From Paludibacteraceae bacterium (GTDB taxonomy: Bacteria > Bacteroidota > Bacteroidia > Bacteroidales > Paludibacteraceae), in NCBI GenBank assembly GCA_018055865.1, contig JAGPGR010000110.1, forward strand, positions 1-6,550: a stretch of 6,550 bases of DNA. Direction: 5' to 3'. A program made the position numbers and the translations under genes. Below are positions 6,432-6,550 of the stretch, piece by piece. The notes under the pieces were generated by a model that did not search any database, was not told the origin of the DNA, and worked only from the letters and a program-made list of their open reading frames with translations. Numbering within the stretch: the stretch's first letter is position 1; the number at the start of each line of letters is the position of its first letter.

Positions 6432-6456
6432 ATTCATCGAAATTAATTTTTCTGAA

Positions 6457-6499
6457 AAACGGCACACTACATTTTGTGCTGTGCCGTTTCTCTTTTTTC
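6457..6499 (+). terminator. Rho-independent terminator of the M16 gene
   Basis: AAACGGCACA (6457-6466) pairs perfectly with TGTGCCGTTT (6480-6489) around a 13-base loop. It is followed by a pyrimidine tail containing six T's (6493-6498). It begins 26 bases after the M16 stop codon and ends about 11 bases before the next start codon. Confidence 0.9.
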
Positions 6500-6509
6500 T
6501 ATCCACAGA

Positions 6510-6550
6510 ATGCTAAAGGAAGATTACATCATGCGGCTTTTTCAGCTCTT
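6510..6550 (+). CDS. 5' end of an unidentified gene (partial)
   Basis: An ATG at 6510 opens a frame that runs off the window, giving MLKEDYIMRLFQL. The sequence is a plausible charged and amphipathic N-terminus, resembling those of some small hypothetical Bacteroidota proteins that begin M-L-K/E-x-D-Y-I/L-M-R. Only 13 residues are visible, so no function can be assigned. A second in-frame ATG at 6531 is an alternative start. The gene begins very close behind the M16 terminator, leaving almost no room for a separate promoter unless one overlaps the hairpin. Confidence 0.55.
   Translation, partial: MLKEDYIMRLFQL

Overview
The window looks like a chromosomal segment from a member of the Bacteroidota, most likely Bacteroidales. 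It is AT-rich. Start codons are preceded by A/T-rich leaders with no Shine-Dalgarno sequence. Two genes have a promoter of the Bacteroidota type (TTTG, about 19 bases, TAnnTTTG), and a third has a matching -7 box. The encoded proteins fit this assignment. No mobile element, CRISPR array, rRNA or tRNA is visible. Species or genus cannot be fixed from the sequence alone.

Layout from left to right. Bases 1-140 are a short intergenic tail with a hairpin and T-run that may end a + strand gene lying outside the window. Then comes a terminator for nagB, and nagB itself on the - strand (glucosamine-6-phosphate deaminase, amino-sugar catabolism). A 209-base divergent intergenic region follows, with promoters for nagB and ssb and operator-like palindromes next to the ssb promoter. 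Next are ssb (single-stranded DNA-binding protein) with a strong hairpin terminator, then a gamma-carbonic-anhydrase-family hexapeptide-repeat protein with its own terminator. After a 278-base intergenic region with a well-formed promoter come a DUF2975 four-helix membrane protein and, 17 bases later, a small YozG-like helix-turn-helix regulator. Then follows a large secreted M16 zinc metallopeptidase of the PqqL/pitrilysin type, ended by a clear terminator. The last 41 bases hold the start of another gene.

Functionally these are mostly single-gene housekeeping units. The exception is the DUF2975 membrane protein plus HTH regulator. This recurrent pair is probably co-transcribed and has candidate operator repeats around its promoter. 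No terminator or convincing promoter separates the pair from the M16 peptidase, so a three-gene transcript is possible but not shown. I found no clearly novel defence, mobile or biosynthetic system. The most interesting items are the repeat architecture at two promoters, an unusual cysteine in the HTH protein, and a terminator packed tightly against the next gene.
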